Both the position numbers and the translations under genes were made by a program. A stretch of 64,000 bases of DNA from Leptolyngbya sp. FACHB-261 (GTDB lineage: Bacteria; Cyanobacteriota; Cyanobacteriia; FACHB-261): the NCBI RefSeq assembly GCF_014696065.1, contig NZ_JACJPL010000027.1:186001-250000 (forward strand), in the 5' to 3' direction. Position 1 is the stretch's first letter. The number at the start of each line of letters is the position of its first letter. The notes below the pieces were generated by a model. It worked only from the letters and a program-made list of their open reading frames with translations. It had not been told where the DNA came from and did not search any database. This document shows positions 45,001 through 53,619 of the stretch, in pieces.

Positions 45001-45085
45001 AGAATGGCTAGATATACAGCTCAGTAGATTAGCCCGCCAACTGAGACCGCAAATGGATTTGTTAATGGGTCTCAAGTGAGAGCTT

Positions 45086-45634
45086 TTAATAGGTGCGCCA
45101 CTTAATCGAGCAGCCAACTGCCTCTTCCACTGACGCTGTAACGGCTGCACCTGCTAGAACCTGGTCAAGCGCCTGACGTAGTTGAAGCGTGACAGTCGGG
45201 TCGGTGTCTTGCAAGTCGTTGAGGAGCCGACCGTGGTAACGCAGGATGCCCTCGGAGTCGATGACAAAGGCTTCGGGGGTTTTCTGAGCGCTAAAGGAAC
45301 GGGCTACATCCTGAGTGACATCACGCAGGTAGGGCAAAGTCAGGCCCTGCTCCTGGGCAAAGACCTTCATCTTGTCAAAGCTGTCTTCTGGAAACGCCTC
45401 GGCATCGTTAGGGTTGATGCCTACAACCACTACCCCTTGGTCCTGGTAATCTGCTTGCAAGCGCTTGATCCGTTCTAAAGAAGCTCGCACAAAGGGACAG
45501 TGGTTACAGATAAAAACCACCACCACCGCCCGTGTCTGCTCTAGGTAGCGCCTGAGGTGATGTACCTGCCCATCCACACCAGGGAGTTCAAAGTCTGGGG
45601 CGTAGGAGCCGAGAGAAGGACGGGTAGCAGTCAT
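45086..45634 (-). CDS. Peroxiredoxin-like/thioredoxin-fold protein
   Basis: A 182-residue soluble protein with thioredoxin fold (redoxin/AhpC-TSA type). It starts SLGSYAPDFELPGVDG, and the active site VVVFICNHCPFVRA has a CxxC pair, as in the cyanobacterial redoxin group with CNHCP. The segment TLPYLRDVTQDVARSF and the PEAFVIDSEGILRYHG strand with cis-Pro-type loop are usual. Probably a thiol peroxidase or thiol-disulfide reductase. Family is clear, substrate is not. Monocistronic and convergent with lgt. Confidence 0.82.
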   Translation of the reverse strand: MTATRPSLGSYAPDFELPGVDGQVHHLRRYLEQTRAVVVVFICNHCPFVRASLERIKRLQADYQDQGVVVVGINPNDAEAFPEDSFDKMKVFAQEQGLTLPYLRDVTQDVARSFSAQKTPEAFVIDSEGILRYHGRLLNDLQDTDPTVTLQLRQALDQVLAGAAVTASVEEAVGCSIKWRTY

Positions 45635-45798
45635 GGACGTTCCTTACGAAAGGGTGATACTAAAGCTATCTTTCTCATTAAATCAACGGCTGTCCGAAAA
45701 TCCAGCCAGAATCGCGGCATGATGATGAGGATTGGCATTAATCCTCGTCGATCAATTGCATTGGGAACGGCAGTGGCAGCGGCGATAGCAACAGTGGT

Positions 45799-48183
45799 AT
45801 GAGACTGGGTCGACGGGCATTTCTAGAACGGGTGCTCTCAGCCCTGGCTGGTATCGCTTGTAGCCAAGCGTTAAGTCTGCGCTACGCTCAGGTTTTAGCC
45901 CAACCCACCCAGCGCAAGTTGGCGCTCCTAGTGGGAATTAACCAGTATCGCGCTGCTGGGTCAGACAGTGGGCCACTACTGGGATGCCTGACCGACGTTG
46001 CCCTGCAGCGAGAACTACTGATTCACCGCTTTGGTTTTGCATCCAGCGACATTTTGACCCTCACGGATCAGCAGGCCAGCCGCACTGCCGTTGAGGCTGC
46101 TTTTCGCCAGCATCTGATCGGGCAGGCTCAGCCAGGTGATGTGGTCGTCTTTCACTTCAGCGGCTATGGCTCGCGCCTAAAGGCACCCACTACAGCCTCA
46201 AACACGGTCCCTAGCGCAGCGCCAAACACAGCCTCTGAAGCTCAAAGTGCTCAAACAGATAAAGCCGGGCAGGAAACGCTTGTGCTCGCGGATCCCGTTG
46301 TTCTAGACGACAGCGCGGAGGCCGACCTGCCAGCCGATACGCTGCTGCTGCTGCTACGGTCACTGGCGACTGATCAAGTCACTACTGTGTTAGATACTTG
46401 CTACACCGATCCTGTTGGCGGCCTGCTAAGCGGTGCCCTGCTCGGACAATTGCGCGTGCGTTCCCGCCCAGGCCGACGCCTTGCTCTACCCGCATCCGAG
46501 CTAGATTTGCAAGCCCAACTGCAAGCCTCATTGGGCCTGGAAGCAAATCAATTGGCAGTTCAGCGACGAGCAGGACAGGTGCCTGGCGTTGTGCTCAGTG
46601 CTGCTTCCCCCAGCGCTCTAGCTTTGGACGGTCTGTGGCAAGGCTACAGTGCTGGGCTATTCACCCGCAGCTTGACTCAGCAGCTCTGGCAGATGACCCC
46701 TGCGACCACCCTGCGAATCGTGCTCAGCCACAGTAAGGCAATGGCTCGCAGTCAGTCACAGCAGGAACAACCCCAGTTGCAAGGTCAGAAAAGCAGCCAG
46801 TCCGCCCTAGCGGCTTACTTTAGCCCGCCTACTCAGAACCCGATAGGCGCAGGAGCAGTCATTGCAGTCGAGGACGGGGGGCGAGGAGGCCAACTTTGGC
46901 TGGGTGGGCTACCGCCAGCTGTGCTCGAAGCCTACGCACCGGGTTCAGTTTTGACTGTTGCTGGCACAAGCCCAGATGTGCTTCCGCGCCCCGACCCTCT
47001 ACAAGTGCAAGTACGGGCTCGTAATGGTCTCAGTGCTCAGGTCAGAGTGTTAGAGGTTGGGGCCAACGAGTCGAGCAGTTCGCTTCAGGACAAGTCACTT
47101 CAGGTCGGTCAGCACTTGCACGAGCAGGTACGAGTCCTGCCGCGAAACCTGAATCTAGTAGTGGCCCTCGATCCAGCCTTGTCCCGCATTGAGCGAGTTG
47201 ATGCAACTAGTGCGCTCTCGACCTTGGCTCAAGTGCAGGCGGTCCAGGCTGGGGAGCAGGCAGCAGACTGTCTATTTAGCCAATTAAGAGCAGCAGACCA
47301 GGCAGCTCTGACAACCCGCTCAATGACTGGCCCAGACCTGCCCACTGTTGGCAGCTACGGCCTCTTTTCCCTGGGGCGCGATCCCATCCCGGAGTCCTTT
47401 GGCGAGAGTGGGGAATCAGTTGGCAGCGCTATCCGTCGTTTGGGTCACCGTCTTCAAAATCTGCTAGCCCTGAAGTTGTTGCGTCTGCTCAACAATGGCA
47501 ACTCCTCTCAGATGGAGGTGGCTGCTACGCTCGCTTTAGCAGATCCAGGACGGGCAGGGGAGTCAGGTTCTGTGCCCCGTCAGTTAGCGGGACGAAGCAC
47601 TCGCCCCTGGGATCAGACAGAGCAATTGCAGGCATCTAAAGCTGGACTACCTACAGCTGGACTGCCCGCAGCTGGGCTATTGGAGCTGCCTGTGGGCTCG
47701 TCTTTGAAAATGCAGCTAAGCAACCACGATAATCAGCCACTCTATGGCTGCATTGTGGCCCTCTCTCCCAATAGCAAAGGCAGTATCCGCTTTCCAACCT
47801 CAGTTGATCCAGGGACTGAGGCAGACAACCAGAAGGATTGGGGACTGCTAGCCTCCCAAGGTTCGCGCACCGTACCTCACGCAACTGAGCCGATCCCCTG
47901 GATCGTGCGTGAGCCCCGAGGCTTGGTGGAAGTGGCGGTGATCTTCAGTCGGGCTCCCTTTAAACAGGTGCGCCAGAACCTGGGGCAGGCGGCCCGTCAG
48001 ACTGGCGCAGCTCAGACAGTAGCCCAGGAAATGCTGACATTGCGCAATCCCCTGTCGCTGATGCGAGGACTGCTTCTAGACTTGGAGCAGGCCAGCCCTC
48101 GACCCTCTGGCCTCGCTGACGACTTACTGGCTCTAGATGTGAATCATTGGGCTGGCTTGATGTTCACAACTCAGATCGTTTGA
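45799..48183 (+). CDS. Caspase-like (orthocaspase-type) protein, Tat-targeted, His-deficient
   Basis: 794 residues. The N-terminus has a twin-arginine signal (GRRAFLERVLSALAG, residues 4-18), unusual for this family. The p20 caspase-like domain covers about residues 40-210: LALLVGINQY, a site where the catalytic His of the HG dyad is Tyr123 (HFSGYGSR), and Cys201 in VLDTCYTDP. The Cys remains but the His does not, so it is probably a pseudo-protease. The remaining 580 residues contain a beta-rich region and a C-terminal part with low-complexity AGLPTAGLPAAG repeats. It ends before a 14-bp tandem repeat. Confidence 0.8.
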   Translation: MRLGRRAFLERVLSALAGIACSQALSLRYAQVLAQPTQRKLALLVGINQYRAAGSDSGPLLGCLTDVALQRELLIHRFGFASSDILTLTDQQASRTAVEAAFRQHLIGQAQPGDVVVFHFSGYGSRLKAPTTASNTVPSAAPNTASEAQSAQTDKAGQETLVLADPVVLDDSAEADLPADTLLLLLRSLATDQVTTVLDTCYTDPVGGLLSGALLGQLRVRSRPGRRLALPASELDLQAQLQASLGLEANQLAVQRRAGQVPGVVLSAASPSALALDGLWQGYSAGLFTRSLTQQLWQMTPATTLRIVLSHSKAMARSQSQQEQPQLQGQKSSQSALAAYFSPPTQNPIGAGAVIAVEDGGRGGQLWLGGLPPAVLEAYAPGSVLTVAGTSPDVLPRPDPLQVQVRARNGLSAQVRVLEVGANESSSSLQDKSLQVGQHLHEQVRVLPRNLNLVVALDPALSRIERVDATSALSTLAQVQAVQAGEQAADCLFSQLRAADQAALTTRSMTGPDLPTVGSYGLFSLGRDPIPESFGESGESVGSAIRRLGHRLQNLLALKLLRLLNNGNSSQMEVAATLALADPGRAGESGSVPRQLAGRSTRPWDQTEQLQASKAGLPTAGLPAAGLLELPVGSSLKMQLSNHDNQPLYGCIVALSPNSKGSIRFPTSVDPGTEADNQKDWGLLASQGSRTVPHATEPIPWIVREPRGLVEVAVIFSRAPFKQVRQNLGQAARQTGAAQTVAQEMLTLRNPLSLMRGLLLDLEQASPRPSGLADDLLALDVNHWAGLMFTTQIV
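47641..47685 (+). repeat. 15-bp tandem repeat, three units, in the caspase-like gene
   Basis: gctggactacctaca, gctggactgcccgca and gctgggctattggag encode AGLPT/AGLPA/AGLLE. In frame, so tolerated in a linker. Confidence 0.7.
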
Positions 48184-48188
48184 GCCCT

Positions 48189-48244
48189 CAGTTCTGCAAC
48201 TCCAGTTCTATACCCACAGTTCTGCAACCACAGCTCTGCAACTA
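48189..48244. repeat. 14-bp tandem repeat, four units
   Basis: cagttctgcaactc, cagttctataccca, cagttctgcaacca and cagctctgcaacta begin five bases past the stop codon of the caspase-like gene. The period is not a multiple of three, consistent with noncoding sequence. Confidence 0.75.
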
Positions 48245-48354
48245 TAAATTGCAAGCCAATGGGCTTGAGCTAATGGATTCGAGACAATAAGTTCGAGCTA
48301 GTCGCTTTGAATCAATGGTTTAATCTGTGGTTTGAAGCTTGTGTGAGCAAGTTC

Positions 48355-48376
48355 AAAAAAAACTGAGTTCACTCAG
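48355..48376 (-). terminator. Minus-strand intrinsic terminator beyond clpS
   Basis: On the minus strand CTGAG-TGAA-CTCAG (5-bp stem, tetraloop) is followed by eight T (A at 48355-48362 on the plus strand). The nearest minus gene upstream is the malic enzyme at 48754-50145, so its transcript could run antisense across clpS to this point. The stem is short. Confidence 0.4.
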
Positions 48377-48451
48377 CGCTACTGAATAGATAAGATGTGA
48401 GTTAATGCGAGTTTGATGTAGTTCTGTTTAGATTCGCAAGGTAGTATTGCT

Positions 48452-48757
48452 ATGCCAACCGCCACTCCCGCCCGGACTGCACCCGAGAAAGCAACCGGGC
48501 AGCAGGTTGTTCGCAAGACTTATCCCAATTACAAAGTCATCGTTCTCAACGACGACTTCAATACCTTTCAGCATGTCCAGTCTTGCCTGGTGAAATACAT
48601 TCCCTGCATGACACCAGACCAAGCCTGGCAGTTGACCAACCAAGTTCACTTTGAAGGACTGGCAACCGTTTGGGTCGGCCCCCAGGAGCAGGCCGAACTC
48701 TACCATGAGCAACTCAAGCGAGCAGGGCTAACCATGGCCCCTGTGGAGCCAGCTTAA
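48452..48757 (+). CDS. clpS: ATP-dependent Clp protease adaptor ClpS
   Basis: A 101-residue N-recognin that delivers N-degron proteins to ClpC/ClpP. The core VIVLNDDFNTFQHVQSCLVKY carries the binding-pocket Asn-Asp-Asp, and VHFEGLATVWVGPQEQAELYHEQLKRAGL is the C-terminal ClpC-facing half. Cyanobacteria usually have two ClpS forms; this one has a short N-terminal extension of about 20 residues. Its end overlaps that of the minus-strand malic enzyme by 4 bases. Confidence 0.9.
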   Translation: MPTATPARTAPEKATGQQVVRKTYPNYKVIVLNDDFNTFQHVQSCLVKYIPCMTPDQAWQLTNQVHFEGLATVWVGPQEQAELYHEQLKRAGLTMAPVEPA

Positions 48758-50145
48758 GCGCGGGCCAAACCCTCAGCGCGGGCGGCGCGTTGCACGGCAG
48801 CAGCCACAGCTTGCACAACTCGCTTGTCAAATACTGAGGGAATGATGTAGTCGGGGGCTAGCTCGGTTGCCGAGACTAGGGAAGCAATGGCCTGAGCTGC
48901 TTCTAGGTTCATGGTTGTGGTGATCTCTGGGCTACGGCTGTCTAGAGCGCCCCGGAATACGCCCGGAAAAGCCAACACATTGTTAATTTGGTTGGCGTAA
49001 TCGCTGCGTCCAGTCGCGATCACTGCGACATCTTCCTCGATCAGCTCGGGCTGAATCTCGGGCACGGGGTTTGCCATGGCGAAGACGATGGGTTGCTTTG
49101 CCATTGAGTGCACCATTTCTGGCTTAACAACGTTAGCGACGCTGACGCCCAAGAACACATCTGCACCTCGCATAGCATCAGCCAGGTTCCCTGACTCCGA
49201 GGCCGAAAACTCCCGCTTCTGGTCGGTGAGGTCAGTACGATTGGCGGAGATGATGCCGCGCGAGTCACACAATAGAATCTCATCTGCGCCCGCTTTACGC
49301 AGCAGACGAGCAATGGCTACGCCTGCTGCCCCTGCACCATTGACGACAATGCGGCTCTTCGCCATTTTTTTGTCAACAAGATTCAGGGAGTTGATCAGAG
49401 CGGCCAGGGTGACGATGGCGGTGCCATGCTGGTCGTCGTGGAAGACTGGAATGTCTAGCTCTCGACGCAGACGCTCCTCTACTTCAAAGCAACGGGGAGC
49501 ACTGATATCCTCCAGGTTGACCCCACCGAAGACGGGCTCTAGGTTCTTGACTGTCTCAACGATGGCATCAGTGTCCTGAGTAGCCAGACAGATTGGAAAG
49601 GCATCAATGCCAGCAAATTCTTTGAACAGCATGGCCTTGCCCTCCATCACCGGCAGGGCAGCTTCGGGTCCAATATTACCCAGCCCCAACACAGCACTGC
49701 CATCGGTGACAATCGCAACCGTGTTGCTCTTGATCGTCAGGGTATGCACCAGCTCTGGCTTGTTGGCGATAGCGGTACAGATGCGACCGACACCGGGGGT
49801 GTAGGCCATCGCCAAATCGTCGCGCGAGTTGAGGGGCTGCTTACTGTGGATCGAGATCTTGCCGCCTCGGTGCAGATTGAAGGTGCGGTCGTAAACGTCT
49901 AGAAAGCGGATCTCGGGCAGTTGTTTGATGGCCTCAATGATCGCGTCAGCATGATCTGTACTCGCTGCATCCACTGTGATATCTCGTACAGAGATCTTGC
50001 GCGTCTGCTCGATCAGGTCAATCTGGCCGAGACTACCGCCCAGTTCAGCAATTGCACGGGTAATAGAAGCCATCATGCCAGCACGGTTCGGCACCTGACA
50101 GCGGATCGTGAGGCTAAAACTGGAATTGGGCGTAAGCTGTACCAT
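48754..50145 (-). CDS. maeB: NAD(P)-dependent malic enzyme with N-terminal ACT domain
   Basis: Oxidative decarboxylation of malate to pyruvate. 463 residues: an ACT domain at about 10-85 (LTIRCQVPNRAGMMASITRAI), allosteric in other enzymes, then the malic-enzyme catalytic domain with AYTPGVGRICTAI, VAIVTDGSAVLGLGNIGPEAALPVMEGKA cut here by residues I do not fully list, the FHDDQHGTAIV metal and substrate motif, and the Rossmann loop GAGAAGVAIARLL. The start is chosen at the ATG giving this domain. The ACT fusion is common in cyanobacteria and Gram-positives and may bind an amino acid. Confidence 0.92.
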   Translation of the reverse strand: MVQLTPNSSFSLTIRCQVPNRAGMMASITRAIAELGGSLGQIDLIEQTRKISVRDITVDAASTDHADAIIEAIKQLPEIRFLDVYDRTFNLHRGGKISIHSKQPLNSRDDLAMAYTPGVGRICTAIANKPELVHTLTIKSNTVAIVTDGSAVLGLGNIGPEAALPVMEGKAMLFKEFAGIDAFPICLATQDTDAIVETVKNLEPVFGGVNLEDISAPRCFEVEERLRRELDIPVFHDDQHGTAIVTLAALINSLNLVDKKMAKSRIVVNGAGAAGVAIARLLRKAGADEILLCDSRGIISANRTDLTDQKREFSASESGNLADAMRGADVFLGVSVANVVKPEMVHSMAKQPIVFAMANPVPEIQPELIEEDVAVIATGRSDYANQINNVLAFPGVFRGALDSRSPEITTTMNLEAAQAIASLVSATELAPDYIIPSVFDKRVVQAVAAAVQRAARAEGLARA

Positions 50146-50252
50146 GCCTGGGAAAACCCTCGGGTTAAGTTGCCGTCAATTTAGTGCAGAGGTCAGGCTT
50201 GCCATTGTATCTGTTGACGCCATTCACACCGAAAGCCCTGCGCAGATTCTTC

Positions 50253-50978
50253 TCACAATCTTGATTGGGCAAGCTGAGCTTCAAGCAGATCGGCCCAGGC
50301 TTGGGCAATTTTGTAACAGAAGTGCTGGGACGCTTCAGTGTGTATCTGGAGCTGATCAATCACTTGGCCCAGAAAGTCAGGATAGTTCTGCGCGAGGAAC
50401 GCCTGCTCAGCTTGAACCCAGTTTTGTACTAACTCAGCAGTCACTTCAAAGTGAAACTGAAACCCATAAATGTGCTTGCCGATGCGGTAAACCTGGTTTT
50501 GGCAGGTGGCACTGGTCATGAGTAGCGTAGCGGCATGGGGCAAATCAAAGGTGTCAAAATGCCACTGCATTAAGCATTGCTCAGGAGCTAATCCTTGCAG
50601 CAATGGATCTGTACTGGCGGCTGTGGTGGCAACCACAGGCGTAAAACCTAGTTCAAAAAGATCATGGCGGTAGACTCGTTGGCCAAAGGCTCTAGCAATT
50701 AATTGAGCACCCAAGCAAATGCCCAGGACAGGCTGGTTGTGCTGATCAAATTGCTGAATCAGCTCTACTGTCTGTTTGAGGTGAGGATAGTTGGCATCTT
50801 CCTCAGCATTCATGGGACCGCCCATAACAATGAGACCTGCAAAGCCCTCACTGCTCAGGGGAACTGGATCACCTTGAGTTGGAATCACGATTTTGAGCTG
50901 AGCACCTCGGGCTACTAAACACTCTCCTAGCAGGGCCGGTGGATCAGAGGCAACATGTTGAATCACTAAAATGTTCAT
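50253..50978 (-). CDS. Class I glutamine amidotransferase-like protein
   Basis: A 241-residue GATase1 (GMP-synthase-like) protein with an intact triad: nucleophile Cys88 in GICLGAQ, and His176/Glu178 in FQFHFEV. Stand-alone proteins of this type hydrolyse glutamine for a partner synthetase or act as gamma-glutamyl peptidases. No synthetase is adjacent. Expressed divergently from the DUF3445 gene at 51060. The family is clear; the substrate is unknown. Confidence 0.85.
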   Translation of the reverse strand: MNILVIQHVASDPPALLGECLVARGAQLKIVIPTQGDPVPLSSEGFAGLIVMGGPMNAEEDANYPHLKQTVELIQQFDQHNQPVLGICLGAQLIARAFGQRVYRHDLFELGFTPVVATTAASTDPLLQGLAPEQCLMQWHFDTFDLPHAATLLMTSATCQNQVYRIGKHIYGFQFHFEVTAELVQNWVQAEQAFLAQNYPDFLGQVIDQLQIHTEASQHFCYKIAQAWADLLEAQLAQSRL

Positions 50979-51059
50979 TGGCGATATCCATCAGCGCTCG
51001 TAGTATACGCTACCGAAATCAGCCAGCAAGAGCTAGCAAAAGCTATTCCATAAGTCATT

Positions 51060-52004
51060 ATGCAAAACAATAGCGCAAGCCCAACTCAACCCATTTATTT
51101 GCCATTTGCCGACTGCCCATCTACCAATGGGCAGTGGCAAAGCCGCATGAGTCTTCTGCCACTCGACCTATCATCTTGGATTGAGATTGATGAGCATTTT
51201 GCGGCAGAATTAGAGCTAAAGAACCAGCTCTTGCAGCAGCGTCATTCAGAAGTTTTTGCGAGTTTAGCAGACAGTGAGTTCGGCCAGAGAGAAGCTCTAG
51301 ACCTGCTGTTGCAGCATCTGCTTCAAACCTTTCCTCAACACTACAGTTGCAAGGGACCAATCATCGAGAACCATCTGGCAGGCCAAACCTGGCAACGCGA
51401 AGCGTTTGCAGCTGCGCCTCTGGATTTAGCTGGACGTTTAGTGCAAGAGGATCTCTGCTTGATGCAACCTAGTCCGCAGGGTTACGTTCTAGCGGCGGCA
51501 TCAGTTTGCTTTCCCTCGCGTTGGTTGCTGCGTGAAAAGTTGGGCCGACCCATGAGTCAAATCCATCAGCCAGTTCCAGCCTATCCAGAGCAATTGGAGC
51601 GACCTGTTGATCGTTTTTTTAATTATTTCAAAATCGACAAACCAGTTTGGCGTTTGAATTGGAGCGTCACTGATTCTCCCGAGCTTTTTCTATTGCCCCG
51701 TCAGAATCAGTCGCCTGTGGACTCCCAGGCCAATTCGCAGATTAATGCTACGAACGCAGGAGAAAATCTTTGGATCCGAGTGGAACGTCAAACCCTGCGA
51801 CGTCTGCCCCAGACTGGCAACATTCTGTTTACGATTCGCACTTATGTCCAGCCCCTTAAGCGGCTAGAAGCAAAGCCCAAAGCAGCCCAAAATCTCGCAG
51901 CCATTATTCAGCAATTGCCAATCAATATGCAGCGTTACAAAGGCATCACACCGATTCGTGAGGCATTGCTGGGTTATTTAGCCCAAATTAAAACTAGCAA
52001 TTGA
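51060..52004 (+). CDS. DUF3445 (heme-dependent oxidative N-demethylase-like) protein
   Basis: A 314-residue soluble protein matching DUF3445, whose characterised members are heme-dependent oxidative N-demethylase subunits. Recognised segments are YLPFADCPSTNGQWQSRMSL, LQEDLCLMQP-type VQEDLCLMQPS, AAASVCFPSRWLLREKLGRPM, IHQPVPAYPEQL, and RVERQTLRRLPQTGNILFTIRTY. I cannot identify the heme ligand with certainty. Divergent from the GATase, convergent with the methyltransferase. Biochemical function in cyanobacteria is unknown. Confidence 0.8.
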   Translation: MQNNSASPTQPIYLPFADCPSTNGQWQSRMSLLPLDLSSWIEIDEHFAAELELKNQLLQQRHSEVFASLADSEFGQREALDLLLQHLLQTFPQHYSCKGPIIENHLAGQTWQREAFAAAPLDLAGRLVQEDLCLMQPSPQGYVLAAASVCFPSRWLLREKLGRPMSQIHQPVPAYPEQLERPVDRFFNYFKIDKPVWRLNWSVTDSPELFLLPRQNQSPVDSQANSQINATNAGENLWIRVERQTLRRLPQTGNILFTIRTYVQPLKRLEAKPKAAQNLAAIIQQLPINMQRYKGITPIREALLGYLAQIKTSN

Positions 52005-52009
52005 AGCAA

Positions 52010-52618
52010 TTAAATTGATTCCAGCGGCTTGAGCCGGAACTGGCCTATATGTTCCTCACCTTGGCGTGCCGGTATAGAGTTCAGGTTAGGAGTAAGACTC
52101 AAAATTTCAAAATCGGCCCGGAAGTATTGCTGAATCTCTTCAGACGTCACGCCAAAGGGAGGACCACCTGGTCGTTGGTGTGTAAAAAACAAACCCAGCA
52201 GTTCACCTTGAGGCCGCAGCAGAGTGCGCACTAAGCGAACATAGTCGGGTCGTTTTTCGGGGGCAATAGCGCAGAAGCAAGTGTGTTCGACAACATAGTC
52301 AAACTGATTTTCAAACTCGGGGATCAGCTCAAAAATATCGCGCTGCAAAAACTGAGCAGAACTTCCAGCTGCCTGCGCTAAGGCTGTGGCCGCAGCAATG
52401 GCAGAGGGGGCAAAGTCAAAACCAACAACCTCAAAGCCTTGGTCTGCGAACAGCAGAGCATCGTAGCCCCGCCCACAACCGAGCACCGCAGCTCGACCGG
52501 GTTTAGGTTTGGCAGCCTGTAATAGCTCCACTAACGGCGGTGCAGCTTGACCTAAATCCCAGCGGAGCGTGCCTTGCTGATAGTACGGCTCCCAAAAAGT
52601 TGCTTCCTCGACAGACAA
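52010..52618 (-). CDS. TPMT-family SAM-dependent methyltransferase
   Basis: A 202-residue class I methyltransferase. The N-terminus ATFWEPYYQQGTLRWDLGQAAPPLVELL is the signature of the thiopurine S-methyltransferase/HOL group, which can methylate halide and thiol nucleophiles. The SAM loop is RAAVLGCGRGYDALLFADQG, with a downstream acidic strand VVGFDFAPSAI. It is the last of a minus-strand run (lipoprotein, ccdA, hydrolase, methyltransferase). Substrate not determinable. Confidence 0.83.
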   Translation of the reverse strand: MSVEEATFWEPYYQQGTLRWDLGQAAPPLVELLQAAKPKPGRAAVLGCGRGYDALLFADQGFEVVGFDFAPSAIAAATALAQAAGSSAQFLQRDIFELIPEFENQFDYVVEHTCFCAIAPEKRPDYVRLVRTLLRPQGELLGLFFTHQRPGGPPFGVTSEEIQQYFRADFEILSLTPNLNSIPARQGEEHIGQFRLKPLESI

Positions 52619-52664
52619 GACAGTAACCCTATAAAGTTCTCAAAAGCCTTTTCTAAATCATTTT

Positions 52665-53516
52665 CTAGATCGATTGTCGCCGCAAGAACGGCAGTAGCAC
52701 CTCAGAGACTTTTTCATGCCAGTCTTCTTGAGGATAGTGCCCGACTTCTTCTAGTTTGGCCAATTCAGCATTTTGGAGCAGGCTGGCAGATTGCTCCGCC
52801 ATACTGAGCGGCAACCAGGGGTCTGCCAAGCCCCAGATCAGCAGTGTGGGATGCTGCCATTGCGCAAAGCCAGTTTCAATTTCGGCAGTTGCTTTTGGCA
52901 GTTGTAGATTGCGTACGGTTGCCAGCAACGAGCGACCCGCTGCTGAACTTTTGAGAAAGGGGCGACGATAAACATCTAGATCTGTCGCGGCGACCTGGTA
53001 CTTGCCACCCCCCTCTAGGGTCCGGTCCACCAACAGCGGATCTTGGGTCAGCATCTCTCCGGCCAGAGGCAAAGCCAACTGTTGAATTCGCCAGGGCAGT
53101 TTGGTGCTGCTGCTTAGAGGTGCGTTGCAAATGGCTAAACGCTCAATCTGCTCAGGATGACGCAAGGCATACTGCAAGCCCACGGAGCCGAGAAATCCCT
53201 GAAGGACCAGCGAAAACTGTTCGATCTCTAGAGCTTCGAGTAACCCGCCTAGGGCAGTGATGAAGCTATCGGGGGTGTAGGCAAAGTCTCGTCGGTCCGG
53301 TTTGGCTGAAAGACCAAAACCAATCCAGTCTGGTGCAATCGCTCGAAAGCCTTGCTCTGCTAAGGCAGGCAAGATGTGCCGCCAGCCGTAGCTCAGCGAG
53401 GGCAGGCCGTGCAGTAGCAAAACTGGGGGTCGGTCTAAGGGGTTATTCGGCTTGGCTTCTCGATAAAACCACTCCAGCGCACCGACCTGAATCGAGCGCT
53501 CCTCTACTACTGCCAT
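52665..53516 (-). CDS. Alpha/beta-hydrolase-fold protein lacking a canonical nucleophile
   Basis: A 283-residue protein with the haloalkane-dehalogenase/epoxide-hydrolase-like sheet: LLLHGLPSLSYGWRHIL (oxyanion region), APDWIGFGLSAKP, and the nucleophile elbow position reading LVLQGFLGSVGLQYALRHPE, where Ser/Asp/Cys is replaced by Gly107-Phe108. The acid (LIWGLADPWLPL) and His (EEVGHYPQED) are present. It may use another residue, or be a non-hydrolytic binding protein. No signal peptide. Three AAGTATTA repeats lie upstream in its promoter region. Confidence 0.8.
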   Translation of the reverse strand: MAVVEERSIQVGALEWFYREAKPNNPLDRPPVLLLHGLPSLSYGWRHILPALAEQGFRAIAPDWIGFGLSAKPDRRDFAYTPDSFITALGGLLEALEIEQFSLVLQGFLGSVGLQYALRHPEQIERLAICNAPLSSSTKLPWRIQQLALPLAGEMLTQDPLLVDRTLEGGGKYQVAATDLDVYRRPFLKSSAAGRSLLATVRNLQLPKATAEIETGFAQWQHPTLLIWGLADPWLPLSMAEQSASLLQNAELAKLEEVGHYPQEDWHEKVSEVLLPFLRRQSI

Positions 53517-53572
53517 TGCTACTTCGCCTTGCGTCCAGTGGTTTGAGCTTACCGCCCTCTGGATCCCCAGCC

Positions 53573-53604
53573 AAGTATTAATAAGTATTAGTGCCCAAGT
53601 ATTA
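53573..53604. repeat. Three AAGTATTA direct repeats upstream of the hydrolase gene
   Basis: AAGTATTA occurs at 53573-53580, 53583-53590 and 53597-53604, inside the 100-bp gap between ccdA and the hydrolase-like gene. Spacing of 10 and 14 bases. They could bind a regulator or be a small tandem array. Confidence 0.5.
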
Positions 53605-53619
53605 ATGCCAGCCAGGCAG

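Noticed and set aside
45557-45802. 81-codon plus-strand frame upstream of the caspase-like gene
   Set aside because: Antisense to the end of the redoxin gene with random composition; the hydrophobic tail is a coincidence.
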